Assembly (NCBI RefSeq): GCF_029852145.1
Contig: NC_079977.1
Span: 16,439,948-16,503,947, forward strand
Direction of reading: 5' to 3'
Length of the DNA: 64,000 nucleotides
Source: Microplitis mediator
Lineage: Eukaryota; Arthropoda; Insecta; Hymenoptera; Braconidae
In this document: in pieces, positions 31,024 through 40,844 of the stretch
Layout: every line of letters starts with the position of its first letter
Position numbering within the stretch: position 1 is the stretch's first letter
The notes under the pieces: model-generated
What the model saw: only the letters and a program-made list of their open reading frames with translations
What the model was told of the DNA's origin: nothing
Database searches by the model: none
Program-made: the position numbers and the translations under genes

Positions 31024-32119
31024 ATGGAATCAGTTAAAAAGGTTTGAATATTAATGAATCTTTTTAATTTTTTACCAAAAATGGTTGAATATATTGTTGA
31101 ATTTTTTTTTCTTTTTGTTACAGATATTTGAAAGTGCCTGTTACTTCCCGCAACTGTGGGTTGATATGTTCGGGCTTATCAACATGTGGAGGATTGTGAT
31201 GAGTGAGGTTTGGATGCGGATATCAAACGATGAGTATATTGTTGATGGCATATTTAACATTAATAATGGAGCCCCATGCATATTAACAGACATGGGGTTC
31301 AATGTCTGGGGATTCATAATGCCTGAAGATGTCAACCAGGATATTTGTGTATCTGATAAATATTTTTTCATGGATGATGCCTCAATGAGTCGTATGAATG
31401 CTACATTAACTCAAGAAGGTATATTTTCATCAACATCAGACGATAAAAGAGATTCCGAGCAACAAATATCTGAGCTAAGTACTCCAGATGTTTATAAGTT
31501 TTTTATGGGGACCTCCCCACCATTATCTCCGATAGCATCATCAGCAGCATCATCCGTTCTTTGGTGCTCTGGAGAATCATCATCAACATCGCCAGATCTT
31601 ACAATTCCACCATCAGGATGGGTAACTGAGTGTAATTATGATCTTGAATCATCATCCTCATCAGATTTTGTTTGGACCTCTCAAAATCCCTCCTCAACAT
31701 CACCAGATCTCATAATACCTCCATCAGGATGGGTAACTGAGGTGACACCTGATGATCAAGAAGTTGATGAGATTTTCTATTTACAATCAACAGAAGAATC
31801 TGACAATAGCTTTTTGGATTATATGCATGGTCGTGCTTTAGGACGACAACATACACCATCACCAACACAGTACTCAGCATCATCACGATCTACCACCTCA
31901 TGCACACCTCCACCACAGCTATTACAACAATATCAGCAGAGAGAACGAGAACAACTACAACAACAACAACGACAGCAGCAACGACAACACGCGAACTACC
32001 AGGAACAACAACAACAACAACAACAACAATATTGTTATAATACATACAATTTTAATGTTAATGTTCACTTAAATATTTATATGAATGATGTGAATGTATA
32101 TGAAATGAATATGCAATGA
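31024..32119 (+). CDS. Right-arm accessory protein, Ser/Pro/Gln-rich, unknown
   Basis: A first coding exon of only 18 bp (31024-31041, MESVKK) appears spliced in phase 0 to 31124-32119. The acceptor is TTTTTGTTACAG; the donor AAG|GTTTGA is weak. About residues 7-110 look globular (ACYFPQLWVDMFGLINMW, then GFNVWGFIMPEDVNQD). The rest is low complexity, with two copies of SSTSPDL(T/I)IPPSGWVTE, an SPP/SP-rich section, then Q/R-rich runs and an Asn-rich end. I recognise no family. Its place in the variable arm of the element, outside the core, suggests a host-interaction or transcriptional role. That is only inference. Confidence 0.65.
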
Positions 32120-32251
32120 TGATATAATATTTTAAAATAAAAAAAATTCTTTTTACTCTCAATAACTTCTATTATTTACATTTTATCGAATACAAATCTT
32201 ATAGTGTATAATTATTATTATGTGATTATTATTTTATATACATTTATTTTT

Positions 32252-32569
32252 CTATTCAGCTTGATGGTGACGAAACTCAAATGGATTGTACTGTCCACCA
32301 AAACTAATAATGAACAGCTCATTGTTGGATGCAACAGTGGTTAATTCCTCTAATTGTTTAGGATCTGATGTTAGCATTTTCACCGTTCGATTGGGTAGAA
32401 AGACAGAAAATTCCTCATTGATTGTAGCTAGAATCTTCGGTCCAAACTTGGTTGTAACTTGTTTCAGGGTTGTGATTTGATGTTCGATGTTGATCTCCAA
32501 CTCGTTGAATTTTTTAACTGGTAAAAATCCCTTCAATTGATTGACATCATTTATTTTCGTAAAGTCCAT
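32252..32569 (-). CDS. Small protein, possible OB-fold ssDNA-binding
   Basis: It has 105 residues from ATG 32569. The core (LKQVTTKFGPKILATINEEF, then SVFLPNRTVKML) follows a pattern I associate with small OB-fold-like proteins of arthropod mobile elements and viruses, in which TK(F/Y)GP and VFLP recur. A single-stranded DNA-binding role in protein-primed replication is plausible. The transcript has a 5' UTR intron (32696-32573) ending four bases before the ATG. Confidence in the frame is high and in the function low. Confidence 0.6.
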   Translation of the reverse strand: MDFTKINDVNQLKGFLPVKKFNELEINIEHQITTLKQVTTKFGPKILATINEEFSVFLPNRTVKMLTSDPKQLEELTTVASNNELFIISFGGQYNPFEFRHHQAE

Positions 32570-32572
32570 TTT

Positions 32573-32696
32573 CTAGAAATTAAAAAAATTAGCAAATTAG
32601 TATCAATAATCATGGTAAATAAAGTTTTGGAAATTAACAAAAAAATAAAAAATATACGAAAAAAATTATAATAATTAAAAATTTTCTAGACTTACC
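32573..32696 (-). other. Predicted 5' UTR intron, right-end minus gene
   Basis: On the minus strand the donor is ATAAG|GTAAGTCT (plus AGACTTACC near 32690) and the acceptor is AATTTCTAG directly before AAATGG. The intron spans 124 bp. Confidence 0.55.
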
Positions 32697-32782
32697 TTAT
32701 ATTTTTTAAAATTATTTCTCGAGTGAAGACAAGTCAACTCAGCTTTAATGTGAAACTGCGTTAAAGTATGATAAGATGAGCC

Positions 32783-32792
32783 CTTTTTATAT
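32783..32792 (-). promoter_or_regulatory. TATA box, right-end inward promoter
   Basis: Minus-strand ATATAAAAAG lies about 85 bp upstream of the 5' UTR donor. The arrangement mirrors the left arm: TATA box, leader exon, intron, ATG. Confidence 0.6.
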
Positions 32793-32994
32793 TTTTCACT
32801 CCCACTTAAACGTATCACCCCACCCAACATAAGTAACGGATTTTTTCTTATATTTCATTGGTTGAAATAGAGAAAAATTCGAGAACATTCGATAAAATAA
32901 TAATAATAATTTAGGTGGGGTTTTGAGTGGGGGATTCTGGGAAAAAAATTATTTATCTGTTTATTGTATCAAAGATTCAAAATATCTAAATTAC

Positions 32995-33332
32995 TGTTTA
33001 AATCTTACCCCCTCCCACCGCCCCATCCACTATAGTTTTAAAAGGGTTAAATTGAAAGGGTTGAATAATTGAGAAACTATTTGAAAGTTTTAAAAAAAAA
33101 TTTAAAACTTCCTAAAAAATATTTAAAACTTAAAAAAAAAAAAATTTTTTAATTTTTAAAAATATTTAAAAAATTTTTAAAAATATTTAAAACTTTTTAA
33201 AACTTTTTAAAAATATTTAAAACTCTTAAAAAACTTGTTAAAACCATTTAAAACTGTTCAAAGCGCAACAGCCTCTGAAAATCTGCAGAAATCTGTTTTA
33301 TCGGGGGGGTGAAGCCCCCCAGTTTAACTACT
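32995..33332. repeat. Polinton right terminal inverted repeat
   Basis: This is the inverse of 17206-17660. It ends with CCCCAGTTTAACTACT at 33332. The outer ~57 bp are exact. The inner A/T homopolymer part is shorter than on the left, so the two repeats have diverged in length. Confidence 0.9.
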
Positions 33333-33338
33333 ATTGAC
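33333..33338. repeat. Target site duplication, right copy
   Basis: ATTGAC follows the last base of the right terminal repeat and matches 17200-17205 exactly. Confidence 0.95.
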
Positions 33339-33729
33339 TATGACTTTGGTTTGGTGAGTGATATATATTGCTAATAATCAACCCTTCATACTGTCCTTTA
33401 AGTTTAACACTACATATCCACATATTCATTTCCATTTCGCTCGAGTTTCTTATGTTCTCAACTATATCAAACTTTATTTCTTTTCTTAAGTATGTAGATA
33501 CACCTCCAGTTCGTCCGTTGCCTGTGTACACCGCCACGTTATTATAATTTTCTATACTTAATTCATGGTCTTCTATATTATCCGTTACATGTGTTTCAGT
33601 AAGACAAATTACATCCGGTTTCAAATCCACAATAGTTTTTTCTATTTCGTCTTTATGATATATTAACCCTTGAATATTGATTACTAAAATAAAAGGTTCA
33701 ACAGTAGTTCTACTAATATTCTTTTTTTG
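33333..33729 (-). pseudogene. LINE ORF2, endonuclease N-terminal part
   Basis: The frame begins straight after the ORF1 stop codon and gives ILVINIQGL, DVICLTETHVTD (catalytic Glu), TGGVSTYLRK and ISNIYHSPNQ, the standard start of an apurinic-type LINE endonuclease. It is cut by the Polinton at 33333 and resumes in the same frame at 17205. No other break occurs in this part. Confidence 0.85.
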
Positions 33730-35037
33730 CTATTCTGTATAGTACTCAGTATTCTTTTGGGCTCTATTGACTATTTTTTTATAATGTGGACATTCTCTAT
33801 CTGCAGCACAGTGATCTGTCTTTATTCCACCTATTTTCGATTCTTCAACCATTTTACAGCAATTAACACATTTATTTATCGTACTTTTACCTGAACTCTC
33901 AGCATGGTTTCCAGCACATTTCCTACAGTACGTTTCTTTTTTATTACAGTCTTTGGCATAATGGTAATAACCCCAGCACTTAAAGCATCTCGTGACACTT
34001 ACGCAGTCAAACACCCTACATTTATTCCAACCCAATTTGATTTTAAATTTGTCCAATATCAGTTTATGAGTCTTAGGATCTGTTTCTATGATTATAATAC
34101 CGTCTTGTTTTTTCCCTCTAATTATTTTTTTAATTTCGATTTTAGAATCTTGATTCACACTTATCTCGTTCTGTCTAATAATCATTTTGGATATTTCTTT
34201 TTGATTCAAAGCTAAAATATCCTCTTCCACATCTATTACTTTGATTTTAGGAAACTTCTTATCAGACATTTTTATGCTATAACTATTTCCCATATTTTTT
34301 TTTGACTCTTCCGCTATTTTATATGTATATTCTTTTCTATTACATCCTATTTCAACCTTTCCTTTTTGAGCATTACTGACTTTATCTATCCCTGTTCCAT
34401 ACTTGACGACATCTATACTGTTTTTAACCTGCTCCATCGTCTTACTACTATCCTGATATTCTTTCGGTACAATAATTACATTATCTAATCTAGAAATTTT
34501 TGCCTTAGCTGCATAAGAATCCTTTCTTTTACTATTTTTATGTTCTTCTCTATTACTTTTATTTTCTTCTTTATTAATTACTAATGATTTGATATCACTA
34601 CTAATAATCTGCATTTCTTTTTTAATTGTATTCATGACCATTATCTTAATATAGCTTTTGAAATCTGCCAATTCTTTCACAATAACTTCTTTAATTTCTA
34701 ATAAAATATTTTTATGATCTACTCCAATTTCACTCAATTTATCGATAATAATATCAGCTTTACCAGATACATCACTGTCTATAAACTCTGAAAATAACTC
34801 ATTTCTTCTTCTTTTTCTACTAGAATAATCATAAACGTCATAGTTTACATCATTTTCTTCTATACCTTCAGCTTCATTACCTTCACATAGAATAACTTCA
34901 TTGTCATCTCCAATTATCTTGTGTTTTTTTTTCAAACAATTAAAGTGGAATGAATTATTACAGCTTGTGCAATAATGAGGAGACTTTAAATTCTTTTGCT
35001 TGCACAGGTAACACTGCAACTGTCTCTCGTCACCCAT
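33730..35037 (-). CDS. LINE ORF1, gag-like nucleic-acid-binding protein
   Basis: It has 435 residues from ATG 35037. The N-terminus carries a PHD/RING-like cysteine-histidine cluster (CYLCKQKNLKSPHYCTSC, then FHFNCLKKKH). The middle is charged and helical. The C-terminus has CFKCWGYYHYAKDC and CRKCAGNH zinc knuckles plus a CVNC...C...C group. Such proteins coat the retrotransposon RNA and help target it. The frame is intact. It ends at TAG 33732-33730, and ORF2 continues in the same frame with no ATG nearby. Confidence 0.85.
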   Translation of the reverse strand: MGDERQLQCYLCKQKNLKSPHYCTSCNNSFHFNCLKKKHKIIGDDNEVILCEGNEAEGIEENDVNYDVYDYSSRKRRRNELFSEFIDSDVSGKADIIIDKLSEIGVDHKNILLEIKEVIVKELADFKSYIKIMVMNTIKKEMQIISSDIKSLVINKEENKSNREEHKNSKRKDSYAAKAKISRLDNVIIVPKEYQDSSKTMEQVKNSIDVVKYGTGIDKVSNAQKGKVEIGCNRKEYTYKIAEESKKNMGNSYSIKMSDKKFPKIKVIDVEEDILALNQKEISKMIIRQNEISVNQDSKIEIKKIIRGKKQDGIIIIETDPKTHKLILDKFKIKLGWNKCRVFDCVSVTRCFKCWGYYHYAKDCNKKETYCRKCAGNHAESSGKSTINKCVNCCKMVEESKIGGIKTDHCAADRECPHYKKIVNRAQKNTEYYTE

Positions 35038-35223
35038 TTTCAGAACATACTACTAACAGATGCAATATTTACGTAAAGGATTCAGTATCGTCAAAATAAT
35101 ATAGATTTTACTGGTAATTATCCAGGCGTTACTTTATCGACAGTTACTAAATAACGTCTCAAATTTTCATTCACTGCTAGTTGATTAATGCTAAAGATGG
35201 CGTTCATACAACCATTATTGTCC
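35038..35223. other. LINE 5' leader and flank
   Basis: This lies upstream of the ORF1 ATG on the minus strand, up to the next terminal-inverted-repeat element. The exact LINE 5' end could not be fixed. Confidence 0.4.
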
Positions 35224-37135
35224 AATCCCTCGCGGACTCGGGGTTACTGTGAAATCACAGTGAAATCACAGTGAAATCAATTTTACCGTAAGTTTACTGT
35301 GTATTGATGGTAATTTCATAGTGAATTCACAGTCGTTTTGTGCCATTTCGTCACTCTGGTTATATAGTAATTTTACAGTAATTTTATGGTAGTTCCATAG
35401 TGATTTCACTTGTGATTCTTTTGTAGGTTTACAATTAAATTACCATACTTTCATGATGATTTTACTGTCGATCAGCTATCGATTTATGGTAACCCAACAA
35501 TGGTAACACTGAGGCTTTATCATGGGTTCACAGTCAGTTTATCGTGATTTCACTACGAATTCACTGTGATTCCGTAGTAATCTGATAGTGTTAACTCTGT
35601 GACTTTACAATAGTTTCACAGTCAGTTCATAGTAGTTTAACCATGAATTTACCGTGATCCCATGACAACCTAGTAGTATTAGCACTGTGACTCTATGATA
35701 TTTTCACAGCAAATTATTCGCGTTTTCTCCATGATTTAACTCTACTTTGATAGTGATATGATACGGTACATCTATCATTAATCCAATTTCAAAATCTAAA
35801 TTTGAATTTTTAATGTCATTAATCGATAGAAATGGAATTGAAAAAAAAAATAATATCAATTATTTCATAAATGCTCCTATAATTGTTTGTAAGTTTAGCA
35901 AATATTTTGGCACATATGTATTTTATTTATTATAAATTTAGCTATTTTAGGAATTTCCGAGCGAAACTTTATCTGTAATTATCTAATTTAGTTAATTTTA
36001 TAAAAGCTTAAAACGGTAAAATTCTTCAGAATTATAAAAAAAAATAAATAAATAAAAAAATTGAATAACTTTTTTTTTAAAACTGTATAAATTGAATTTA
36101 AACTACTGCAAAAAATAAAGAGAACATCATTTAGATTAATATTTCAATAGTAAATATTTATTATTTATCATAATTTAGAATAAAATATTCTTCAGTTCAG
36201 AAAACTTGATGATTTACAAATGAAGGCAAACATTTTTTTTTTATGAATATCGTATTCTTTTAATTTTATAGTATTTAATAAAATAATTTTTCTTATAACT
36301 TAGTCTTGAGTATTTATAGTATTGAATAGCATCAAGTAACAGATTAAATATTTAGTTCCGAATGCGTGTGGTGGCCGAGTGGGCTAAAGTACATGACTTA
36401 AGCTGCTCTTCAATCGAAGGGTCGGCAGTTCGAGTCCCATCGTACGTTAAAAAAAAATAAAATTCCTTCTTTACCGAGGGTAAAAAATAGCATTTAATTC
36501 TCCAGAGGAATTACATGAAGTCATACAAAGGGATAATAAATAATTTTTTTAAACAAGAAAAATTATTTATTGAAAAACCAAGATTAGGATTATTGTTGCT
36601 ATTATAATATTATTATTAATTTTATTATTATTATCTTTGAATCAATAAATATAGGATCTCAATATAGCCCCTAAATCTCGATGAAAACTAAGCAGATCCA
36701 GGATTAAATGATTAAGAAATCACAGTAATATTACTGTCAACTCACAGCGATATTATTGTGATATCACGAAGAATCTATAGTAAGACTGCTGTGAAATCAC
36801 TATATGATGACGGTATTATTACCGAGAAAGCATGACTGAAACACTGCAGATCCAAGATAAACTGATAGTGAAATCACTGTAAATACACAGTAATACCACT
36901 GTCAACTTACAGCTATACTACTGTAAATTAACTGTAATGCTATTGTGATTCTACTATGAATCGATGGTGAAATCATCACAAAATTACCATCGGATGGTAA
37001 TGAAATCACAGTCAGCAAATGGCACAAAATCACAGTGATTTCACTGTCATTTCACCATGGGTTCGCTATCTTTCCACTATGATCTCACCGAAATTTCACC
37101 ATGATTTCGAAGTAATTCCGAATCCGCGAGGGATT
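35224..37135. mobile_element. Non-coding terminal-inverted-repeat element (~1.9 kb)
   Basis: The ends are AATCCCTCGCGGACTCGG and the imperfect inverse CCGAATCCGCGAGGGATT. Both arms, several hundred bp long, are filled with variants of CTGTGAAATCAC and CAGTGAATTCAC, and the landmark TTTTGTGCCATT matches across the arms. No coding frame is present. A tRNA-like sequence sits in the centre. No clear target duplication was seen. Confidence 0.7.
36364..36447 (+). pseudogene. Degenerate tRNA-Leu-like sequence or SINE head
   Basis: An A-box-like TGGCCGAGTGG and a B-box-like CAGTTCGAGTCCC are correctly ordered. The ends GCGTGTG and CGTACGT can pair with wobbles. The anticodon loop would read TAA (ACTTAAGC), but the anticodon stem pairs poorly. 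An A-rich tract follows. A tRNA-derived SINE or a tRNA pseudogene is more likely than a working tRNA. Confidence 0.6.
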
Positions 37136-38434
37136 CACTTTTGTAAATAGCCTTTAGCTGAAAATTCCAACCTCAAATATCGCAATCAATGATTAACATT
37201 TTGCGTTAAAAAATTCATGAATTCAAATAACTATGATTATTATGCATCACTTGAATAAAAAAATTTTACTGAATCCAACTATTGTAAACAAACACTTGTA
37301 CACAATAATAATACTGCCGTTTCTAACTTTTAAAAAGGAGCGTTCAAAAGTACATCCTCACTCTATAATAATAATAATAATAATTCCAATTTCTTAGACA
37401 GTATATTGTGAAATTAATAAATTACATACAGTTTAAGGTTAAAACTCGGACTCTCCTTTTAATACTGATGTTTTTTTCTTTTTTTTCTCATTTTTAAATT
37501 GTAAGCAGCGTCCACTTTTTATTTCGTTTTAGGTAACCTCGAGGTAAAAATAATTTCCTGTCTCTTCATAATCACTTTACCAATTAACGCAAAGGAGTTT
37601 TTCGGATATTTTGCACAATATTATTTTTATTAATTACGAATCAGTAGCAATTAAAAAATATTCATTAGGCGTCACTTTCAACCATATTTTATTTTACGTC
37701 TTTATGTCGTAAACACCGGAAACCAATGCGCCACATGTGGCGACTTGGGGCACTAATTTCTTCGCCTTTACCTATATATATATTATCGCATGAAACCTAT
37801 TAGTTTCAATAATAATAATACTGATAATAATAATAATACGAATTATTGTAGTGAGGTTATTCAGGTTGGAATGATGTTGAAAAATGTATGAAAAACAAAA
37901 CAAGATTAAAATGATAAGGTTATAGAAGTTCAATTGAGGTTCGATAAAGTTATTGAGGTTGAAATTAGGTTCAATATTCAACTCAGGCAAGTTATACAGG
38001 TTCATTTAAGGTTTCAACGCGGTTATGGAGGTTCAGTTAATGTTCTGTGAAGTTTTTGAGGTTGAAATGAGGGTGAATTTTTCGACTCGGGTTATTTGTA
38101 CAATAAGCCATTGCCGAGGTAAAAAATTCCAAACTAAAAAAAATTTTTTTTTCTTATGTTATTTAAATGGGAAATCGAATTTTCCGATGCGCTAAGCCCC
38201 TAATTGACTTAGAATTTTTTTCAAGCGGGAACATTGTTTTGTTCTATAAATTGTTAGTTTTTCAGGTAGGACAGAAAAAAAAAATATCGCCTAAATATGA
38301 AACACCCTAATATATATATATATAAACATATATACATGTTGAGAAAATTATGTTATACCGTGAAATACGTGAAGCAGTTAATTTATCAAATGATAATAAA
38401 TGTACATTAAAAATTAATAGATAATTATTATCTA
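37136..38434. other. AT-rich intergenic, no gene seen
   Basis: It contains short ATA/AAT microsatellites (37367-37383, 37807-37840) and the GAGGTT minisatellite listed separately. Open frames here are short and of simple composition. Confidence 0.5.
37850..38075 (+). repeat. Degenerate GAGGTT minisatellite
   Basis: GAGGTT, AAGGTT or CAGGTT followed by short AT-rich spacers recurs about every 15 to 30 bp (GAGGTTATTCAGGTT, GAGGTTCGATAAAGTT, GAGGTTGAAATTAGGTTC). The copies are diverged. Confidence 0.55.
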
Positions 38435-39726
38435 CACTAATGGAAAAAATTAAAGGATCAAAAAAAAATTCTAAATTTTTAGGCGATTTTCAACAGGCTC
38501 TAACTTTGAGAGAAATGGTCGTAGAAGAAAAAAAAAAAAGGAAATTGTAGCTCCAAGTATCTACTTTTTGGATTAGAACTTCAAAATTTTTTAGCGTCAG
38601 TGGTTTTGAGTAATCTTAGAAAAACCAGCGACAAAAAAATTTTCAAATTTTTTTAATTTTTTTTTTTTTGGTCTCCGGGCGTAGAAAAAATTATTTTTGC
38701 TTAACCACTATAAGGATCGGATACCTTCATTTTAATTTAATGACTGGGAGATCAGTAAAATCACGGAATGCAGCGACGTAAACGTGTTAAAAATTATTGG
38801 GTGTTGGTTTTGTAAATCTCCTAAAGTTATTCCAAAAAAAAATTTTTTTGAAAAAATTTTTTTTTCTGAAAATTTTGTTTCGAAGAAAAAGTTTTTTCTT
38901 TTTTGGAAATTTAAGCACTGTCTGCAATAAAATTGTGGACAAAGCTCAGAAAAAATGTTTGTTTTCATCTTGTTAAAGATCATGAGCTTTTCAGAGCAAA
39001 AAACGTGATCCTTTAATTTTTTTAAAAATTTGATCGCGTGAAACAAAAAAACGGCTAGTTGGATTAATCTGGCTCTCTGCAGGGTTTTTGTGGACATATT
39101 GAACTGTAAAATACACAGTCAACATTATCGATTTCCACAATATTTTCGTTTCAGCGCTTGATTTTCCAAAAAACCACAAAAAGCCCTTTTTTTGTAACAT
39201 TTTTAAATTCATGTGACGATAGGAAAAAATTTTTTTTCGAAAAAGCAATGGCCAATCGTTGAAGGGAATTTATTCAAGTTTTTAAAACCCACCATTAATT
39301 CTCTGTGCGATTATTGGTTTCTGAGAAATCGATAATCAAAGACAAAAGAATCCTTTTCCATTTGAAAACCGATATCTCGGCGAGAAGTGGACGTATCAAG
39401 GTCCATAAAAAAAGAAGTTAGAGCTGAATAATGAAGGTATCCGATCCTTATAGTGGTTAAGCAAAAATAATTTTTTCTACGCCCGGAGACCAAAAAAAAA
39501 AAAATTAAAAAAATTTGAAAATTTTTTTGTCGCTGGTTTTTCTAAGATTACTCAAAACCACTGACGCTAAAAAATTTTGAAGTTCTAATCCAAAAAGTAG
39601 ATACTTGGAGCTACAATTTCCTTTTTTTTTTTTCTTCTACGACCATTTCTCTCAAAGTTAGAGCCTGTTGAAAATCGCCTAAAAATTTAGAATTTTTTTT
39701 TGATCCTTTAATTTTTTTCATTAGTG
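38435..39726. mobile_element. Palindromic TA-flanked MITE (~1.3 kb)
   Basis: The ends CACTAATGG... and ...CATTAGTG are flanked by TA at 38433-38434 and 39727-39728, as in Tc1/mariner-type insertions. The terminal inverted repeats are about 295 bp and nearly perfect: GGTCTCCGGGCGTAG at ~38670 is the inverse of CTACGCCCGGAGACC at ~39479. The ~700-bp middle has short open frames but no transposase motifs. Confidence 0.85.
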
Positions 39727-39734
39727 TATTAAAA

Positions 39735-39960
39735 AATGCTTATTAAATATTAAAAAATAATTTATTAAGTAACAAGAAATGATTTATTTAATATTAAAAA
39801 TTCGTTTCTTAAATAATAAGAAATATTTGTTTAATACAAACAAATGGTGTGTAAGAAATGATTTCTTAACTATTAAGAAATATTTCTTAAATAAAGTTCA
39901 TTAAGAAATGATTTCTTTCATATTAAGAAATCTTTTTGAATACTAAAAAATCCTTTTATC
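39735..39960. repeat. ATTAAGAAAT / ATTTCTTAA short palindromic repeats
   Basis: Multiple copies of AAGAAATGATTTCTTAA-like self-complementary units occur in tandem with AT-rich spacers. No coding potential is seen. Confidence 0.6.
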
Positions 39961-40191
39961 AGTATAGTATTTAATATCTGTGCTTCTTTAATCCTTTTTA
40001 ATTCTCTTCTTTAACCGGGTAAGAGATTGAAAACTTTTACAATTAAAACGGTTTTTGAATTTCCATTCAGGCTGTTACTCTTCGAGTAAAAGTGAGTTTT
40101 TTCCTTTGTTATACGTTGGTCGATAAAGTAGATACTTCATCATAAGTTACCCTCATCGACATTTTTACGGATATCTACATACCCTGATAGC

Positions 40192-40507
40192 CAAGTTGGC
40201 GATAAACTGGCGTTCAAACTAACAGCCTCAACCTGTCGCCAAGTTAGCCGCAAAATTTTGTACTTCCAAAGTTGATAGAAACTTTCTGCGAAAGTTGGTG
40301 GCAAAAGTAGCAATCCATAAGTTGACGGAAAGTTACCTTCAATTTTCTCAGAAATCTGCCTTCGAATTGCGACTCTTCACTGGCGCCAACTTTCTCAGAA
40401 AATTGGCGGTCACCTGTAGCCAAAAGTTGCAAAAGCTAGAGCTGTCGACAAGTTGGTCGCAATCTAATGAATACCAACTTTTTGACGAGCAACTCGTCCT
40501 ATCAGGG
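40192..40507. mobile_element. Small TA-flanked MITE with CCCTGATAG ends
   Basis: CCCTGATAG at the left and CTATCAGGG at the right are flanked by TA (40190-40191 and 40508-40509). The 316-bp interior is dense in AAGTTG/CAACTT words and can fold back. Confidence 0.75.
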
Positions 40508-40844
40508 TATCTATAGCCGAAATAAGATGTCAATTTTATTGCATCAACTTGATGGTGCAAACGGTTGACGGTAACTTGTAGCCAATTTGGAAGTAAAATT
40601 TTGCTCATTCAAGATTTTTTGCGCAACTTTCTATAAGATTGTAATCACCTTTTGTTCTTTACATTTTTGCCGCATGCATCTTGAAGGCAACTTTTTGATT
40701 CAACTTGCACTCCTATTACGACAGTACGTTTACGTCAACTTTTGGTTCATGATGTACACATATTACCATCAAAACTTTTAACAGCAGAACTTGACGTAAG
40801 CTTGATGTTAATTTTACCAATGACACTGAACAGCGAATTGTCGA

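Larger units (their letters stand above)
17206..33332. mobile_element. Complete Maverick/Polinton element, 16,127 bp
   Basis: Its ends begin with AG (AGTAGTTAAACTGGGG), as is usual for Polintons. They form terminal inverted repeats and are flanked by a perfect 6-bp duplication. The interior encodes polymerase B, integrase, packaging ATPase, adenovirus-type protease, major and minor capsid proteins, and accessory genes. None of the core genes shows an internal stop or frameshift. This suggests a recent insertion that may still be functional as an element or as a virion-forming virophage-like agent. Confidence 0.95.
14707..35037 (-). mobile_element. Non-LTR retrotransposon (LINE) interrupted by a Polinton
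   Basis: The parts in transcription order on the minus strand are ORF1 (35037-33730), the start of ORF2 with the endonuclease (33729-33333), the inserted Polinton (33332-17206), then the rest of ORF2 (17205-14707). The 6-bp duplication ATTGAC flanks the insertion, and the ORF2 frame is the same on both sides once one duplication copy is discounted. The domain order gag-like, apurinic endonuclease, reverse transcriptase without RNase H suggests a Jockey/CR1-type lineage. The clade is not certain. Confidence 0.85.

Noticed and set aside
17206..33332. Reading the element as an integrated adenovirus or virophage rather than a Polinton
   Set aside because: The integrase with chromodomain, the 6-bp duplication, the AG termini and the gene set together fit Maverick/Polinton best.
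33904..34215. Plus-strand 103-codon frame inside LINE ORF1
   Set aside because: It is antisense to the zinc-knuckle coding region and has no domain of its own.
36364..36447. Functional tRNA-Leu(TAA) gene
   Set aside because: The anticodon stem pairs poorly, an A-rich tract follows, and it lies inside a repeat element. A SINE or pseudogene is likelier.
38732..39493. Reverse frames of 60-121 codons in the 38.4-39.7 kb MITE
   Set aside because: The element is a long inverted repeat without transposase motifs. The frames have no recognisable domain.
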